From Deltaproteobacteria bacterium (lineage in GTDB: Bacteria; Desulfobacterota; Desulfarculia; Adiutricales; Adiutricaceae), in the NCBI GenBank assembly GCA_031278795.1, contig JAITJT010000286.1, forward strand, positions 1 to 15,076: 15,076 nucleotides of DNA. The letters are read 5' to 3'. The stretch's first letter is position 1, and each line of letters opens with the position of its first letter. Shown here one piece after another: positions 13,536-15,076 of the stretch. The translations under genes were made by a program, and so were the position numbers. A model generated the notes under the pieces. The model saw nothing but the letters and a program-made list of their open reading frames with translations, did not search any database and was not told where the DNA came from.

Positions 13536-13847
13536 ATGTCTGAAGATACAAGCGCTACAGAGACAAGGGGCCGCGAGGGAGAGGACTGGTTCTGGGTTCT
13601 CTCTACCCCCATAACCATCCACCGCGACAAGATGCTGGTCTTGGAGCTGGAGAGCCAGTATGAGTTCGTGCCGGTCTTCCCCACCCGAGAGGAGGCGGAG
13701 AGGGTTCTCGCGCGCCTCAGTGACGAGGGCTACGTGGTACAGGCCATGCACGTAAATGACATAAAGGACTTTGCCCTCTCCAAAACCCTAGGCGTCCACA
13801 CGGTGAACGGGGAGGGCCATATAGTGAAGGTCTGGGAGCTAAAGTGA
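13536..13847 (+). CDS. Uncharacterised 103-residue protein
   Basis: I do not recognise the family. The ATG follows AAGGA four bases upstream. The N-terminal 15 residues are polar and probably disordered. Then come strand-like segments DWFWVLSTPITIH (17-29) and LVLELESQYEFVPVFP (34-49), a helix TREEAERVLARLSDEGY (50-66), another strand VVQAMHV, and a helix-like DIKDFALSKTLGV, ending in HIVKVWELK. This is a compact alpha/beta domain, cytoplasmic, without cysteines or a signal. The VFPTREEAERVLARL segment resembles the helix after the first strand in small SseB-like or ferredoxin-like folds, but this is a weak impression. It is 13 bases upstream of the reductase gene and so very likely co-transcribed with it. 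Confidence 0.75.
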   Translation: MSEDTSATETRGREGEDWFWVLSTPITIHRDKMLVLELESQYEFVPVFPTREEAERVLARLSDEGYVVQAMHVNDIKDFALSKTLGVHTVNGEGHIVKVWELK

Positions 13848-13860
13848 AGAGGAAAGGTCT

Positions 13861-14862
13861 ATGAGAGTCCTCCTAACAGGCGCCAGCGGGTTTCTAGGGA
13901 GGCGCGTGGCAGAGCTTTTTCTAGATCATAGTCTTGATCTAAGAATCTTTTCCCGAAGGGATGTCCCTGAGCTCGCCCAGAGGGGCGCCAAATTTTACTT
14001 AGGAACATTCGAAGAAACCGGGCTTATTAAAGATGCCCTCTTGGATGTGGACGCCGTAGTCCACTCTGCCGGTAAAACCGGGCTCCACGGGCCCTATGAG
14101 GACTTTTACACGGTAAACACCCTCTACACCTCTAAACTCTTGGAAGCGGCCAAGGCCTCGGGGAGTGTCAAGTATTTCGTGTACACCAGCACCCCCAGTG
14201 TGGTCTATAGGGGAGGCAACTTGGAGAACGCCTCTGAGAGCGCCCCATACGTGGACTCCAAGGAGTCAGCCTATTCTTATAGCAAGATGGAAGCTGAAAA
14301 GATTGTGCTTGGCGCTAACTCACCGGACTTCCTCACCCTGGCCCTAAGGCCGCACCTTATCTGGGGCCCGAGGGATCCGCATTTTCTTCCCAGGATATTT
14401 GACCTCGAAAAAAGGGGCAAGCTCTTCTTTTTTTCAGGCGGCCCCTACAAGGTGTCCCACACCTATATAGACAACGCCGCCTGGGCCCATGTCCAGGCGC
14501 TTAGGAAAATAGTGGAGAACCCCAAAGTGGGGGGAGAGGCCTATTTCATAGCCGAGCCCGAACCCATGGACCTTAAAACCCTCATAAACCGCCTGCTCTC
14601 CTCTGGCGGTAGGGGGGAAGTTACTAAAACCCTAAACAAACACCTAGGACTCGCCATGGCTAAAGCTGTGGAATTTATCTGGAAGGCCCTAAGACTCAAA
14701 AGCGAGCCGCCTCTTTCGGTATTCGCCGTGAAACAACTTTCCAGCAGTCACTATTTTAATCTCACCAAAGCCTATACCTATCTTGATTACCAGCCGAAAA
14801 TAAAAACGGAAGACGCATTTTTGGCGTTATCCGCCTACCTCAAGGATCATCCTCCAGCCTAG
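13861..14862 (+). CDS. NAD(P)-dependent extended SDR reductase, OleD / 3-beta-HSD-like
   Basis: 333 residues. The Rossmann nucleotide site is at the very start: TGASGFLG (6-13). Active-site features: YTSTPSVV (108-115) and Y138-x3-K142 in AYSYSK. Family landmarks LRPHLIWGPRDPHFLPRI, VSHTYIDNAAWAHVQAL and EAYFIAEPEPMDLKTLINRLL closely recall OleD, the 2-alkyl-3-ketoalkanoate reductase of long-chain olefin synthesis, and other 3-beta-hydroxysteroid dehydrogenase family members. The start has GAGGAAAGG just upstream. OleD works with OleA, OleB and OleC, none of which is in this window (downstream context ends after 214 bases), so the reaction is inferred only to the level of a keto/hydroxy oxidoreductase. 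Probably second gene of an operon with the 103-residue protein. Confidence 0.85.
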   Translation: MRVLLTGASGFLGRRVAELFLDHSLDLRIFSRRDVPELAQRGAKFYLGTFEETGLIKDALLDVDAVVHSAGKTGLHGPYEDFYTVNTLYTSKLLEAAKASGSVKYFVYTSTPSVVYRGGNLENASESAPYVDSKESAYSYSKMEAEKIVLGANSPDFLTLALRPHLIWGPRDPHFLPRIFDLEKRGKLFFFSGGPYKVSHTYIDNAAWAHVQALRKIVENPKVGGEAYFIAEPEPMDLKTLINRLLSSGGRGEVTKTLNKHLGLAMAKAVEFIWKALRLKSEPPLSVFAVKQLSSSHYFNLTKAYTYLDYQPKIKTEDAFLALSAYLKDHPPA

Positions 14863-15006
14863 AAAGATTGTTACCACATAAATAAGCGCCCAAAATGCCT
14901 TTCACTTTTTCTCAAAAAAAAAATAATTGTTTGCGATGTTTTGTCTTTCGCCCTTTAACTAGTGTTAAAAAAACCCAAAAAGTTTTAAATTTTGAAAATC
15001 CCTCTC

Positions 15007-15058
15007 CTTAGCAACCTACCTCCCTACTTCCCTGCCTGCCTACCCACCTACCTCCACC
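15007..15058. repeat. Pyrimidine-rich CCTACC/CCTGCC simple repeat
   Basis: Imperfect 4-base units (CTAC, CTCC, CTGC, CCAC) repeat across about 50 bases, nearly all pyrimidine with spaced single purines. The 14863-15006 stretch before it is AT-rich and shows no clear terminator for the reductase gene. Confidence 0.5.
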
Positions 15059-15076
15059 ATTCTTCAAAATCATTAT

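Overview
The window reads as chromosomal DNA of a Gram-negative bacterium. A deltaproteobacterium (Desulfobacterota) is the best guess. It rests mainly on a small eight-cysteine protein of the PxxKW type (6559-6834), a family I associate with that group, and on periplasmic-type signal peptides and strong Shine-Dalgarno sites. This is an inference from gene content, not a lineage test. The compact housekeeping genes are GC-richer, while the long gaps between them are very AT-rich and several carry decayed tandem repeats.

Left part (1-2910): AT-rich and accessory in character. The first 1.2 kb holds no convincing intact gene, only a short decayed-looking ORF with a twin-arginine motif (392-601) and several palindromes. 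Then come a small coiled-coil/helix-turn-helix protein (1193-1546), two overlapping genes for membrane-anchored zinc-ribbon proteins (1707-2410), and a secreted cysteine-repeat mini-protein (2605-2901).

2938-5277: two related, secreted, trypsin-fold serine proteases in tandem on the minus strand, both with an intact His/Asp/Ser triad but with different C-terminal tails. 5278-5783 is a structured AT-rich gap.

5784-8225: a RutE-like nitroreductase-fold protein (+) and the PxxKW protein (-) converge on a strong bidirectional terminator. The PxxKW gene has a clear sigma-70 promoter and a hairpin at the very 5' end of its predicted mRNA. A degenerate ~32-bp tandem repeat follows, then an orphan protein with flagellin-like helices (+).

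8321-10842: a minus-strand operon for a complete NitT/TauT/SsuABC-type importer (binding protein, permease, short ATPase), sharing a second bidirectional terminator with the flagellin-like gene. 10843-11317 is an AT-rich gap with a ~14-bp degenerate repeat.

11318-14862: mutL (-), a divergent intergenic region with a shared inverted repeat, then a two-gene plus-strand operon for an unrecognised 103-residue protein and an OleD/3-beta-HSD-like short-chain reductase. The window ends in a pyrimidine-rich CCTACC-type repeat. The most unusual items are the membrane zinc-ribbon pair with its neighbours, the secreted 26-residue cysteine repeat, the flagellin-like orphan, the 5' hairpin of the PxxKW transcript, and the decayed tandem repeats in gaps between genes.
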